Source: Thioalkalivibrio halophilus
GTDB taxonomy: Bacteria; Pseudomonadota; Gammaproteobacteria; Ectothiorhodospirales; Ectothiorhodospiraceae
Direction: 5' to 3'
Assembly (NCBI RefSeq): GCF_001995255.1
Contig: NZ_MUZR01000050.1
Coordinates: 43,266 to 80,018, forward strand
Length of the DNA stretch: 36,753 nt
Positions 24,498 through 34,824 of the stretch are shown in pieces. How positions within the stretch are numbered: position 1 is the first letter of the stretch; each line of letters starts with the position of its first letter. The position numbers were made by a program, and so were the translations under genes. Under the pieces are notes generated by a model. The model worked only from the letters and a program-made list of their open reading frames with translations. It searched no databases and was not told the origin of the DNA.

Positions 24498-25658
24498 ATG
24501 AATCTGCACGAATTTCAGGCCAAGGCGGCGTTTCGCGACGCCGGGATCCCGGTGCCCGAGGGCCGGGTCGTCGATCATGCGGACGCCGCGCCGGAGGCCT
24601 GGCGCGAGCTGGGCGTCGAACGGGCGCTGGTGAAGGCGCAGGTGCACAGCGGCGGTCGCGGCAAGGCCGGCGGGGTCACCCTTGTCGACAGTGCCGAGAC
24701 CGCGCGGGATGCGGCGGCCGGCATGCTCGGCACGCGTCTGGTGACTGACCAGAACGCGCCCGAGGGGCAGCCGGTGGAGCGGGTGCTGCTGGAACCGGCG
24801 GCCGACATCGCGCGCGAGTTCTACTTTGCCCTGCTGGTTGATCGCTCGCGGGAGTGCCTGACCTTCGTGGTCTCCGCCGAGGGCGGCATGGACATCGAGA
24901 CCCTGGCCGCCGAGCGCCCGGAGGCGATCCTGACCCTGCCGGTGCACCCGGCGACCGGGATCATGCCGTTCCACGGTCGGCGCATCGCCGCGGCCCTGGG
25001 GCTGGAGGGCGCGGCAGCGAAGGCGGTGGCCCAGCTGGCGACCAACACCCATGCACTGTTCTCCCGCACGGATGCCCAGCTGCTGGAGATCAACCCGCTG
25101 GTGCAGACCGGGGACGGCGAGCTGCTGGCGCTGGATGCCAAGCTGAGCCTGGACGACTCCGCCGCCTACCGGCAGGCGGCGCTGGTCGAGCTGCGCGATC
25201 CGAACCAGCGCGACCCCTCCGAGGAGCGCGCCCGCGAGCACGACCTCAACTACATCCCGCTGGACGGCTCCATCGGCTGCATGGTCAACGGCGCCGGTCT
25301 GGCGATGGCGACCATGGACCTGATCCAGCACCACGGCGGCGAACCGGCGAACTTCCTCGACGTGGGCGGCGGAACCACCGTGGAGCGGGTGACCGCCGCC
25401 TTCAAGCTGATCCTGTCCGACGACTCGGTGCAGGCGGTGCTGGTGAACATCTTCGGCGGCATCGTGCGCTGCGACCTGATCGCCGAGGGCATCATCGCCG
25501 CGATCCGCGAGGTGCAGGTGGACGTGCCGGTAGTGGTGCGTCTGGAGGGCACCAACGCCGAGCAGGGCCGCGAGGCTCTGGCGAATTCCGGCCTGGACGT
25601 GATCCCGGCCGCCGATCTGGACGCGGCCGCGCGCGCCGTGGTGGAGGCCGCCGCATGA
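24498..25658 (+). CDS. sucC: succinyl-CoA synthetase beta subunit (ADP-forming)
   Basis: This 386-residue ATP-grasp subunit (E. coli 388) binds nucleotide and succinate in the TCA cycle step that makes ATP. The N-terminus [22 protein letters not shown] is diagnostic. [34 protein letters not shown]-like text (here [12 protein letters not shown]) and [16 protein letters not shown] follow. ATG 24498 is chosen because it begins the conserved N-terminus; the 12-codon upstream extension lacks support. Its stop overlaps the sucD start (ATGA). Confidence 0.97.
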   Translation: MNLHEFQAKAAFRDAGIPVPEGRVVDHADAAPEAWRELGVERALVKAQVHSGGRGKAGGVTLVDSAETARDAAAGMLGTRLVTDQNAPEGQPVERVLLEPAADIAREFYFALLVDRSRECLTFVVSAEGGMDIETLAAERPEAILTLPVHPATGIMPFHGRRIAAALGLEGAAAKAVAQLATNTHALFSRTDAQLLEINPLVQTGDGELLALDAKLSLDDSAAYRQAALVELRDPNQRDPSEERAREHDLNYIPLDGSIGCMVNGAGLAMATMDLIQHHGGEPANFLDVGGGTTVERVTAAFKLILSDDSVQAVLVNIFGGIVRCDLIAEGIIAAIREVQVDVPVVVRLEGTNAEQGREALANSGLDVIPAADLDAAARAVVEAAA

Positions 25659-26539
25659 GTATCCTGGTCGACCGCGACACCCGGGTGATCTGCCAGGGCT
25701 TCACCGGCAAGCAGGGCAGCTTCCATTCCGAGCAGGCCATCGCCTACGGCACCCGCCTGGTGGGCGGGGTGACCCCGGGCAAGGGCGGGCAGAGCCATCT
25801 CGATCGCCCGGTGTTCGACACCGTGGCCGATGCGGTGGCGGCCACCGGCGCCACGGTCAGCATGATCTACGTGCCGGCACCGTTCGCCGCCGATGCCATC
25901 TGCGAGGCGGCCGATGCCGGGATCGAACTGGCGGTGTGCATCACCGAGGGCATCCCGGTGCAGGACATGGTTCGGGTCAAGCAGATGCTGGCCGACACCG
26001 GCACCCGCCTGATCGGCCCCAACTGCCCGGGGATCATCACCCCGGAGGCCTGCAAGGTGGGGATTATGCCCGGCTACATCCACAGCCGCGGACGCATCGG
26101 CATCATCTCGCGCTCGGGCACGCTGACCTACGAGGCCGTGCACCAGACCACCGCGCTGGGGCTGGGGCAGAGTACCTGCGTTGGCATCGGCGGCGATCCC
26201 ATCCAGGGGCTGGATTTCGTCGACTGCCTGCGGATGTTCCGCGAGGACCCCGAGACCGACGGCGTACTGATGGTCGGCGAGATCGGTGGCGACGCCGAGG
26301 AACGCGCGGCGCGCTACATCCGTGAGGAATTCGACAAGCCGGTGGCCGCCTACATCGCCGGGGCCACGGCCCCGCCGGGACGGCGCATGGGCCACGCCGG
26401 GGCGATCATCGCCGGCGGGCAGGGGACCGCCGCGCAGAAGATGGACGCCCTGCGCGGTGCCGGTGCCGTGGTGGCGGAGAGCCCGGCCGAGCTGGGTCAG
26501 GCCATGCAGCAGGCCCTGGGCACCGCTTCCGCACGCTGA
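25655..26539 (+). CDS. sucD: succinyl-CoA synthetase alpha subunit
   Basis: This 294-residue subunit carries the CoA-binding Rossmann domain ([32 protein letters not shown]) and the phosphohistidine loop in [19 protein letters not shown]. The [20 protein letters not shown] and [16 protein letters not shown] blocks are canonical. It forms the catalytic heterodimer or heterotetramer with SucC, encoded immediately upstream with a 4-nt overlap. nadE starts 16 nt after its stop. Confidence 0.97.
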   Translation: MSILVDRDTRVICQGFTGKQGSFHSEQAIAYGTRLVGGVTPGKGGQSHLDRPVFDTVADAVAATGATVSMIYVPAPFAADAICEAADAGIELAVCITEGIPVQDMVRVKQMLADTGTRLIGPNCPGIITPEACKVGIMPGYIHSRGRIGIISRSGTLTYEAVHQTTALGLGQSTCVGIGGDPIQGLDFVDCLRMFREDPETDGVLMVGEIGGDAEERAARYIREEFDKPVAAYIAGATAPPGRRMGHAGAIIAGGQGTAAQKMDALRGAGAVVAESPAELGQAMQQALGTASAR

Positions 26540-26555
26540 TCCGGCGCCCCCGTTG

Positions 26556-28668
<2,113 letters not shown>

Positions 28669-28696
28669 CGGGCCGTCTGTCGCGGGGCGCCGCCGT

Positions 28697-29536
28697 TCAG
28701 TTGAAGAACGGCAGGCGCTCGAAGGCGCGCCACAGGCCGCCACGTTCCACTTCCACCGACAGGTGCTCGCCGCCACGCACCGCCACCGCGGCCTCGGCAT
28801 CGTTCAGTTCCAGCACGCTGAGGGTCGCGTCGGCGTGGTCATCCAGACCCAGCTCGCGATAGGAGTGGTACAGCACCGACAGCGCCTGCGGCATCACGTC
28901 GGCGTTGGGGTAGGTCGCCAGCACGTGGCGCGCACGTTCGGCGGCGGCCACCCAGGCGGTGCGCTCCATGTAGAATTCGGCAATGCGCAGCTCGTTCGCG
29001 GCCAGGGTGTTGATGATGAACACCATGCGTGGATGCGCATCGGCACTGTACGGGCTGTCCGGGAAGGTGCGGATCAGCCGGTCGAAGTCCTCGTAGGCGT
29101 CCATCAGCGGGCCCTGGTCCATCTCGGTGGGATCCATCGGGAACACGTTGCTGAGGAAGCCCTGGTCGCGGTTGAAGTTGATCAGGCCGCGCAGGTAGTA
29201 GGCGTAATCGAGGTTCGGATGACGCGGGTTGAGCTGCTCGAAGCGGTCCACCGCGGCGAGCGCGGGTTCCGGTTCGCCGGCCTTGTAATACGCGTAGGGG
29301 ATCTCGATCTGCGCCTGCTGAGCAAAGCGTCCGAACGGATAGCGGGCCTCCAGCAGCTCGTAGTATTCCACGGCCTGGCTGTAGTTGCCGCTGTCCAGAG
29401 CGGATTTGGCCTCGCTGTAGAGCTGGCTGGCCGACCAGCCGGCCGTGGGATCGGCGCGCCAGCTTTCGCAGCCGGCCATGAGCAGGGCCACAATCAGGAT
29501 GACAAACAGGCGTGGCAGGGTGGAAGCTGGGAGCAC
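28697..29536 (-). CDS. bamD: outer membrane assembly lipoprotein BamD
   Basis: This lipoprotein of about 279 residues belongs to the BAM complex that inserts beta-barrels into the outer membrane. The signal LPRLFVILIVALLMAGC carries the lipobox LMAGC. TPR-like repeats follow: LYSEAKSALDSGNYSQAVEYYELLEARYPFG, PYAYYKAGEPEPALAAVDRF, and LDYAYYLRGLINFNRDQGFLSNVFPMDPTEMD, the BamD signature. I chose GTG 29536, with AGG 5 nt upstream, because the -10-like TAGAAT at 29578-29583 lies between it and the farther ATG at 29599. It is divergent from rluD, as in other gammaproteobacteria. Confidence 0.93.
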   Translation of the reverse strand: MLPASTLPRLFVILIVALLMAGCESWRADPTAGWSASQLYSEAKSALDSGNYSQAVEYYELLEARYPFGRFAQQAQIEIPYAYYKAGEPEPALAAVDRFEQLNPRHPNLDYAYYLRGLINFNRDQGFLSNVFPMDPTEMDQGPLMDAYEDFDRLIRTFPDSPYSADAHPRMVFIINTLAANELRIAEFYMERTAWVAAAERARHVLATYPNADVMPQALSVLYHSYRELGLDDHADATLSVLELNDAEAAVAVRGGEHLSVEVERGGLWRAFERLPFFN

Positions 29537-29577
29537 GGAAACCTCGTTGCGAACCGTTGTGCGCGGATGAAATCCGG

Positions 29578-29583
29578 ATTCTA
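29578..29583 (-). promoter_or_regulatory. candidate bamD -10 element
   Basis: TAGAAT on the minus strand differs from the consensus TATAAT at one position and lies 41 nt upstream of the GTG chosen for bamD. The matching -35 is weak. If real, it excludes the ATG at 29599 as the start. Confidence 0.45.
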
Positions 29584-29629
29584 CACCATTGACGAACATT
29601 GACGCGGCCTGCCTCCGGAGGGTGAGGGC

Positions 29630-30592
29630 ATGAGCGAACCACGCCGGGCAACCCTGCCCGAAGAAGAGGCCGGGCAGCGCCTGGATGCGGCCCTGGCGCG
29701 CGCGTTTCCCGAGTATTCGCGCAGCCAGCTGGTGCAGTGGCTGAAGGCCGGTGACCTGCGCGTGGACGGAGCGCAGCCGCGGCCGCGCACGCCGGTGCGC
29801 GGTGGCGAGGCGGTGGAACTGATTCCGCCGGAGACCCCGTCGCTGGAGGATGCCCCGGAAGCCATCGAGCTGGACATCCTGTACGAGGATGCCGACGTGC
29901 TGGTGATCGACAAGCCCGCGGGACTGGTGGTGCACCCGGCCGCCGGTCACCGTCAGGGAACCCTGGTCAACGCGCTGCTGCACCACGCGCCCGAGGTCGG
30001 CGTACTGCCGCGCGCCGGGGTCGTGCACCGGCTGGACAAGGACACCACCGGCCTGATGGTGGTCGCGCGCAACGCGCAGGCGCAGACCGCCCTGGTGCGT
30101 CAGCTGCAGGAACGCAGCGTGCACCGCGAATACCGTGCGCTGGTCCACGGCCGGGTGATCGCCGGCGGCACGGTGGACGCGCCCGTGGGCCGCCATCCGG
30201 TGGACCGCAAGCGCATGGCGGTGAACCCTGCGGGCAAGCTCGCGACCACGCATTATCGGGTCGCCGAGCGTTTCCGCGGCCACACCCTGTTGAACGTACG
30301 CCTGGAGACCGGGCGTACGCACCAGATCCGCGTGCACATGGCGCATCTGCGTCACCCGCTGGTGGGGGACCCGGTGTACGGCGGCCGGCCACGACCGGTG
30401 CGCGGGATGGACGAGTCGGCGCGCGAGGCGGTGAACGGATTCCGGCGTCAGGCGCTGCACGCGGCGCGCCTGGAATTCCGTCATCCCGCCACGGGCGAGC
30501 CGCAGGCCTTCGAGGCGCCGCTGCCCGCGGACTTCGCCTCGCTGCTGGAGGTATTGCGCGCGGATGCCGCCCACGCGGAGGCGCAGGCATGA
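29630..30592 (+). CDS. rluD: 23S rRNA pseudouridine(1911/1915/1917) synthase
   Basis: This 320-residue enzyme modifies helix 69 of 23S rRNA. An N-terminal S4 RNA-binding domain (RLDAALARAFPEYSRSQLVQWLKAGDLRVDG) precedes the RluA-type catalytic core. The catalytic Asp136 lies in VVHRLDKDTTGLMVVAR, and GRTHQIRVHMAHLRHPLVGDPVYG follows. GGAGGG lies 7 nt before ATG 29630. The stop overlaps the start of yfiH (ATGA). The order bamD (divergent), rluD, yfiH is conserved in gammaproteobacteria. Confidence 0.96.
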   Translation: MSEPRRATLPEEEAGQRLDAALARAFPEYSRSQLVQWLKAGDLRVDGAQPRPRTPVRGGEAVELIPPETPSLEDAPEAIELDILYEDADVLVIDKPAGLVVHPAAGHRQGTLVNALLHHAPEVGVLPRAGVVHRLDKDTTGLMVVARNAQAQTALVRQLQERSVHREYRALVHGRVIAGGTVDAPVGRHPVDRKRMAVNPAGKLATTHYRVAERFRGHTLLNVRLETGRTHQIRVHMAHLRHPLVGDPVYGGRPRPVRGMDESAREAVNGFRRQALHAARLEFRHPATGEPQAFEAPLPADFASLLEVLRADAAHAEAQA

Positions 30593-31386
30593 ACGCCACT
30601 GGCACGCTGCCGGACACGGCCCTGATCACGCCCGACTGGCCCGCTGCCCCCGCAGTCGGGGCCCTGCAGACCACCCGCGTCGGCGGGATCAGCGAGGGCG
30701 TATGGGCCAGTCTGAATCTCGCGCTGCATACCGGGGACGATCCGCAGCGAGTGGCCGGGAACCGGCGCCGTCTGGCGCAGGCGGTGGCCGCGCGGGGCGT
30801 GCCGGGCGCCGAGCTGCACTGGCCGGCACAGGTGCATGGCACGCGAGTGGTGCGCGCGGAAGAACTGGCCGCCGCCGACGCGCCGGTGGAGGCCGATGCG
30901 GTGATGACCACCCGGCCGGGCCGGGTCTGCGCGGTGCAGACGGCGGATTGTCTGCCGGTGCTGTTCGCCGGTACCGGCGGGGAGGCGGTGGCGGCGGCGC
31001 ATGCCGGCTGGCGCGGGCTGGTGGACGGGGTCCTGGAGGCCACGCTGGCGGCGCTGCGCGAGGCCCGTCCGCAGGCGGACTGGCACGCCTGGCTGGGGCC
31101 GGCGATCGGCCCCGACGCCTTCGAGGTGGGCGCGGAGGTGCGCGAGCGGTTCCTGGCGGTGCAGCCGGAGATGGCCGCGGCCTTTCGCCCGGCCGCGCGG
31201 GACGGTCACTGGCTGGCGGACCTGGAGGCGCTGGCGCGCGATCGTCTGGCGCAGGCCGGCGTGGTCGTGCATGGCGGTGGCCAATGCACCTTCAGCGCCC
31301 CCGACCGGTTCTTCTCGTATCGTCGCGACGGCACCACCGGGCGCCTCGCGAGCCTGGTCTGGATCTGCCCGGAGGCCGGAGCCTAG
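30589..31386 (+). CDS. pgeF: YfiH/PgeF family (purine nucleoside phosphorylase/laccase-like)
   Basis: This 265-residue protein is of the YfiH (DUF152, LACC1-like) family, reported to act on purine nucleosides and to edit misincorporated peptidoglycan residues. The metal-site residues are present: His83 (AQVHGTR), Cys121 (TADCLPVL) and His138 (AHAGWRGL). GGGQCTFSAPDRFFSYRRDGTTGR closes the domain. It is coupled to rluD by a 4-nt overlap. Its TAG stop overlaps the stop of convergent queG within a single CTAG. Confidence 0.93.
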   Translation: MNATGTLPDTALITPDWPAAPAVGALQTTRVGGISEGVWASLNLALHTGDDPQRVAGNRRRLAQAVAARGVPGAELHWPAQVHGTRVVRAEELAAADAPVEADAVMTTRPGRVCAVQTADCLPVLFAGTGGEAVAAAHAGWRGLVDGVLEATLAALREARPQADWHAWLGPAIGPDAFEVGAEVRERFLAVQPEMAAAFRPAARDGHWLADLEALARDRLAQAGVVVHGGGQCTFSAPDRFFSYRRDGTTGRLASLVWICPEAGA

Positions 31387-32633
31387 GAACCGGTCGTCGG
31401 GTCCTCGGGCTCCCCGGCGGTTCCGTCTTTCGAGGCGGGGGGGCTCGCGGGCCTTGCGGCCGGGTCCACCGGTGCACGGGTGAGCGCCTTCACCGGGATG
31501 GCGGGTGGTTCGGCGAGCCGGCCGGCGGCCCGTTCGTCCAGGCGTGCCCGCGCCCAGGCCACGTGTTCGCGCACCAGCGCCGACGGGTGTCCGGCGCGCG
31601 CGGCCAGGGCCTCGCGCGCCGCGTCGGTGGCCGGTCCGTTGCCGAGGGCCACGGCGAGGTTGCGCAGCCATTGTTCGTGGCCGATGCGGCGGATCGCCAT
31701 GCCGGTGGTGTGTTCGAGGAAGCTCGCCTCGTCCCAGCCGAACAGCTCGACCAGCGAGGCGCTGTCGAGGCCATGGCGGGCGATGAAGTCCGGTTCGGCC
31801 GCGACCTCGGCGAAGCGGTTCCAGGGGCAGACCAGCTGGCAGTCGTCACAGCCGTAGATGCGGTTGCCGATCAGCGGCCGCAGGTCTTCCGGGATCGAGC
31901 CTTTCAGCTCGATGGTGAGATAGGAGATGCAGCGCCGGGCGTCGAGGTCGTGCGGGCCGCGGAAGGCCTGCGTGGGGCACACGTCCAGGCAGGCGCGGCA
32001 GCTCCCGCAGTGGTCCTCGGCCGGGCCGGGATCGAGCGGCAGCGGCAGATCGGTGAACAGTTCGCCGAGGAAGAACCACGAGCCGGTACCGCGGGCCAGC
32101 AGGTTGGTGTGCTTGCCGATCCAGCCGAGCCCCGCCTGCTGGGCCAGGGCCTTCTCCAGCACCGGCGCGCTGTCGGTGAAGGCGCGGTAGCCGTGCGGTG
32201 CCTCGGCCTCGATCCGGCGGCCGAGTTCGGTCAGTCGCTTGCGCAGCAGTTTGTGGTAGTCACGGCCCAGGGCATAGCGCGAGACATAGGCGCCCTCGGG
32301 ATCCGCCAGCTGGGCGGCCGGACGCCGGGTGCGTGGCGGGAAGTAATCCATGCGCACGCTGATGATGCGCTGCACCCCGGGAACCAGGGCGTCGGGGTCG
32401 TGGCGCAGCGCCGCGCGGTCGGCCATCCATTGCATGTCGCCATGCGAGCCGCGCTCCAGCCAGGCGTCCAGGTGCCGGCGATCGGCCTCGGGGACCCGCG
32501 CGGGGCCGATGCGCAGTTCCGCGAAGCCGAGTTCGCGCCCCCACTGGCGGATGCGATCGGCGAGTTCGGCGCATTGGCGCGGGTCGGGATGGTCAGGCAC
32601 GATCGACAGGCCAGCAAGGAGAGGAACGGACAT
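31383..32633 (-). CDS. queG: epoxyqueuosine reductase
   Basis: This 416-residue cobalamin-dependent iron-sulfur enzyme makes the last step of queuosine in tRNA. DUF1730-type N-terminal text (YVSRYALGRDYHKLLRKRL, DSAPVLEKALAQQAGLGWIGKHTNLL) precedes two 4Fe-4S clusters. The Cys are at 209, 212, 215 and 219 (CGSCRACLDVCP) and at 262, 265 and 269 (CDDCQLVCPWN). HEAT-like repeats follow, with a Pro/Ala-rich tail that looks longer than usual. I use ATG 32633, preceded by a G-rich stretch; it overlaps the divergent nnr start by 2 nt. GTG 32600 is an alternative. Convergent with yfiH. Confidence 0.93.
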   Translation of the reverse strand: MSVPLLAGLSIVPDHPDPRQCAELADRIRQWGRELGFAELRIGPARVPEADRRHLDAWLERGSHGDMQWMADRAALRHDPDALVPGVQRIISVRMDYFPPRTRRPAAQLADPEGAYVSRYALGRDYHKLLRKRLTELGRRIEAEAPHGYRAFTDSAPVLEKALAQQAGLGWIGKHTNLLARGTGSWFFLGELFTDLPLPLDPGPAEDHCGSCRACLDVCPTQAFRGPHDLDARRCISYLTIELKGSIPEDLRPLIGNRIYGCDDCQLVCPWNRFAEVAAEPDFIARHGLDSASLVELFGWDEASFLEHTTGMAIRRIGHEQWLRNLAVALGNGPATDAAREALAARAGHPSALVREHVAWARARLDERAAGRLAEPPAIPVKALTRAPVDPAARPASPPASKDGTAGEPEDPTTGS

Positions 32634-34164
32634 GAATGATGCCCCCGCACACCCGTCCCCGGCCAGCCCCGCGCCCGGCGAGCGGTTGTTCGACACCGCG
32701 CGCATGCGCGAGCTGGATGCCACCGCCATGGCCCTGCCCGGGATGGCGCCGGGCGAGTTGATGGACCGGGCCGGTGCGGCGCTGCTCGAGCATCTGCAGG
32801 AATGCTGGCCGGGGGTGTCCCGGGTCGGGGTGCTCTGCGGGCCCGGCAACAACGGTGGCGACGGTTTCGTGCTGGCCCGCCGCGCGCGGGCGGCCGGGCT
32901 GGAGGTGGTGCTGCATGCGGGGTCTTCGCGGGCGCGGGAGGAGTCGGACGGGAAGCGGGCCCGGCGTCTGTGGGAGGAGAGCGGGGGCGAAATCCACCCG
33001 CTGGAGACGTTCGATCCCGCCACTGCGGATGTGTGGGTGGACGCGCTGTTCGGTATCGGTCTGCAGCGTCCGCTGACCGATGTCTACGGCGAGGTGATCG
33101 AGCGGCTGAACCGTGCGGACCGGGCGGTGCTGGCGGCCGATGCGCCCTCGGGGGTCGATACCGACAATGGCGCGCTGCGCGGGCAGGCGGCGCGGGCGAC
33201 ACGCACCCTGACATTCATTGGCGACAAGCCGGGGCTGCATACGGGGGCTGCGGTGGACTACGCGGGCACGGTCCGCGTGGCCACACTCGACCTCCCGCAT
33301 TCGCTGGCGCAGAGCTTCGCACCGGCGGCGTGGCGCATTGGTCCCGGGCACTGGCGGGCGGGTCTGCCGCGGCGGCGGCCCGGGGCCCACAAGGGTGATG
33401 CGGGCCACGTGATGATCGTCGGCGGGGCTCCCGGGTTCGCCGGGGCCGGGCGGCTGGCGGCGACCGCTGCGCTGCGTGCCGGGGCCGGGCGCGTGACCCT
33501 GCTGACGCATCCCGAACACGCGGCCTTCGTGTGCAATGACCGCCCCGAGATCATGGTGCGCGGGGTGAGCGAAGGCCCGGAGCTCCTGCGCTGGCTGGAG
33601 CGGGCGGACGCGGTGGCCATCGGGCCCGGTCTGGATCAGGGGCCGTGGGGGCGTGAGCTGTGGCTGGCGGCGGCCGATTCCGGCCGCCCGGTGGTGGTGG
33701 ACGCCGATGCTCTCAACCTGCTGGCGCAGACCCCGCGGCGCAGCGACGACTGGGTCCTGACGCCGCATCCCGGCGAGGCCGGGCGTCTGCTGAACCTGGA
33801 TGCCGCGGCGGTGGAGGCCGACCGACCGGGGCGACTGCGGGAGCTGGTCGTACGGTTTGGCGGCACCGTGCTGCTCAAGGGGGCGGGGACGCTGATCGCC
33901 GACACCGATGACGGGCCGTACCACTGTGTCACCGACGGCCATCCGGGGATGGCCACCCCCGGCTGTGGCGATGCGCTCACCGGCGTGATCGCGGCGTTGC
34001 GCGGACAGGGCCTGGACGCGCGGGGCGCCGCGCGTATTGGGGCGGGCTGGCATGTGGCGGCCGGGCGCGTCGCGGCGCGGCGCCTGGGGGGCACCGTCGG
34101 CATGCTGGCGGGGGATCTGATCGCGGCCCTGCCGGCCGCCGCGGGGGGCGACGATGGTTTTTGA
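32632..34164 (+). CDS. nnr: bifunctional NAD(P)HX epimerase/dehydratase
   Basis: This 510-residue protein repairs hydrated NADH and NADPH. The N-terminal NnrE epimerase domain (about 20-235) has GPGNNGGDGFVLARRAR from residue 70 and DALFGIGLQRPL. The C-terminal NnrD dehydratase (about 245-505) has HKGDAGHVMIVGG, LTPHPGEAGRLL, LLKGAGTLI and the catalytic Asp447 in TPGCGDALTGVIAAL. AGGAG lies 8-9 nt before ATG 32632. tsaE overlaps its end by 11 nt. The order nnr-tsaE-amiB-mutL is typical of gammaproteobacteria. Confidence 0.96.
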   Translation: MNDAPAHPSPASPAPGERLFDTARMRELDATAMALPGMAPGELMDRAGAALLEHLQECWPGVSRVGVLCGPGNNGGDGFVLARRARAAGLEVVLHAGSSRAREESDGKRARRLWEESGGEIHPLETFDPATADVWVDALFGIGLQRPLTDVYGEVIERLNRADRAVLAADAPSGVDTDNGALRGQAARATRTLTFIGDKPGLHTGAAVDYAGTVRVATLDLPHSLAQSFAPAAWRIGPGHWRAGLPRRRPGAHKGDAGHVMIVGGAPGFAGAGRLAATAALRAGAGRVTLLTHPEHAAFVCNDRPEIMVRGVSEGPELLRWLERADAVAIGPGLDQGPWGRELWLAAADSGRPVVVDADALNLLAQTPRRSDDWVLTPHPGEAGRLLNLDAAAVEADRPGRLRELVVRFGGTVLLKGAGTLIADTDDGPYHCVTDGHPGMATPGCGDALTGVIAALRGQGLDARGAARIGAGWHVAAGRVAARRLGGTVGMLAGDLIAALPAAAGGDDGF

Positions 34165-34654
34165 CCGGGCGGCCTTCGACGGAGCCCCGGTGGAACTGCC
34201 GGATGCGGCCGCCACCGAGGCGGCCGGTGCCGCGCTGGCGGCGGTGCCGGGGCTGCGCACGGTCTATCTGGAGGGCGACCTGGGCGCCGGGAAGACCACC
34301 TGGGTGCGCGGTCTGCTGCGGGCCCTGGGGCACGCGGGGACGGTGCGCAGTCCGACCTACACTCTGGTCGAGCCGTACGAGCTGGACTCGCGGAAAGTAC
34401 TGCATTTCGATCTCTACCGTCTGGCGGATCCGGAGGAACTGGAGTACCTCGGCGTGCGCGAGGCGCACGGGGCCGGGGTGCTGTGGCTGGTCGAGTGGTC
34501 GGAGCGCGGTTGCGGCTGGCTGCCGGAGCCGGACCTGCGCATGCACCTCGAGGAACATCCGGACGGGCCGGAGTTCGGACGCCGGCTGTGGCTGGAAGGG
34601 TCGGCCGCCGAGGCCGCTCGCGCCGCGCTGGCAGCGGCGCCGGGACAGGAATAG
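34154..34654 (+). CDS. tsaE: tRNA threonylcarbamoyladenosine biosynthesis ATPase TsaE
   Basis: This 166-residue P-loop protein powers t6A37 synthesis on tRNA together with TsaB, TsaD and TsaC. The Walker A GDLGAGKTT lies at residues 41-49. VRSPTYTLVEPYEL and HFDLYRLADPEELEYLG are family-defining. LVEWSERGCGWLP follows. It starts inside the end of nnr (11-nt overlap). A 170-bp gap separates it from amiB. Confidence 0.95.
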   Translation: MVFDRAAFDGAPVELPDAAATEAAGAALAAVPGLRTVYLEGDLGAGKTTWVRGLLRALGHAGTVRSPTYTLVEPYELDSRKVLHFDLYRLADPEELEYLGVREAHGAGVLWLVEWSERGCGWLPEPDLRMHLEEHPDGPEFGRRLWLEGSAAEAARAALAAAPGQE

Positions 34655-34824
34655 ATCTGGGGGTGGCCGGTTTTGCCGAATACCACATGTAGTGGGTAAT
34701 GGTTCGCGGGGTCGCGCGGGGAATGACGCGGAAGGTTGTGAGGGCACACGCAGAAACCTTGGTATCTTCCTAAAAATTCGCGACATTCCGGGTTGCTTTT
34801 TTAGAGGATCTGTCCACAATAAGA
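34655..34824. other. tsaE-amiB intergenic region
   Basis: This 170-bp gap is more AT-rich at its end than its surroundings. TTGCTT at 34794-34799 and an ACAATA-like element about 17 nt later could form an amiB promoter just upstream of the GTG start. An inverted repeat CTAAAAA (34770-34776) / TTTTTAG (34798-34804) flanks 21 nt. I see no terminator with a strong GC stem. Confidence 0.3.

Noticed and set aside
29597-29599. ATG 29599 as bamD start
   Set aside because: It would add 21 residues before the lipoprotein signal, and the TAGAAT promoter element would fall inside the coding region. GTG 29536 with AGG upstream fits better.
34770-34804. Intrinsic terminator downstream of tsaE
   Set aside because: The inverted repeat is only A/T pairs with a 21-nt spacer; it lacks a GC stem.
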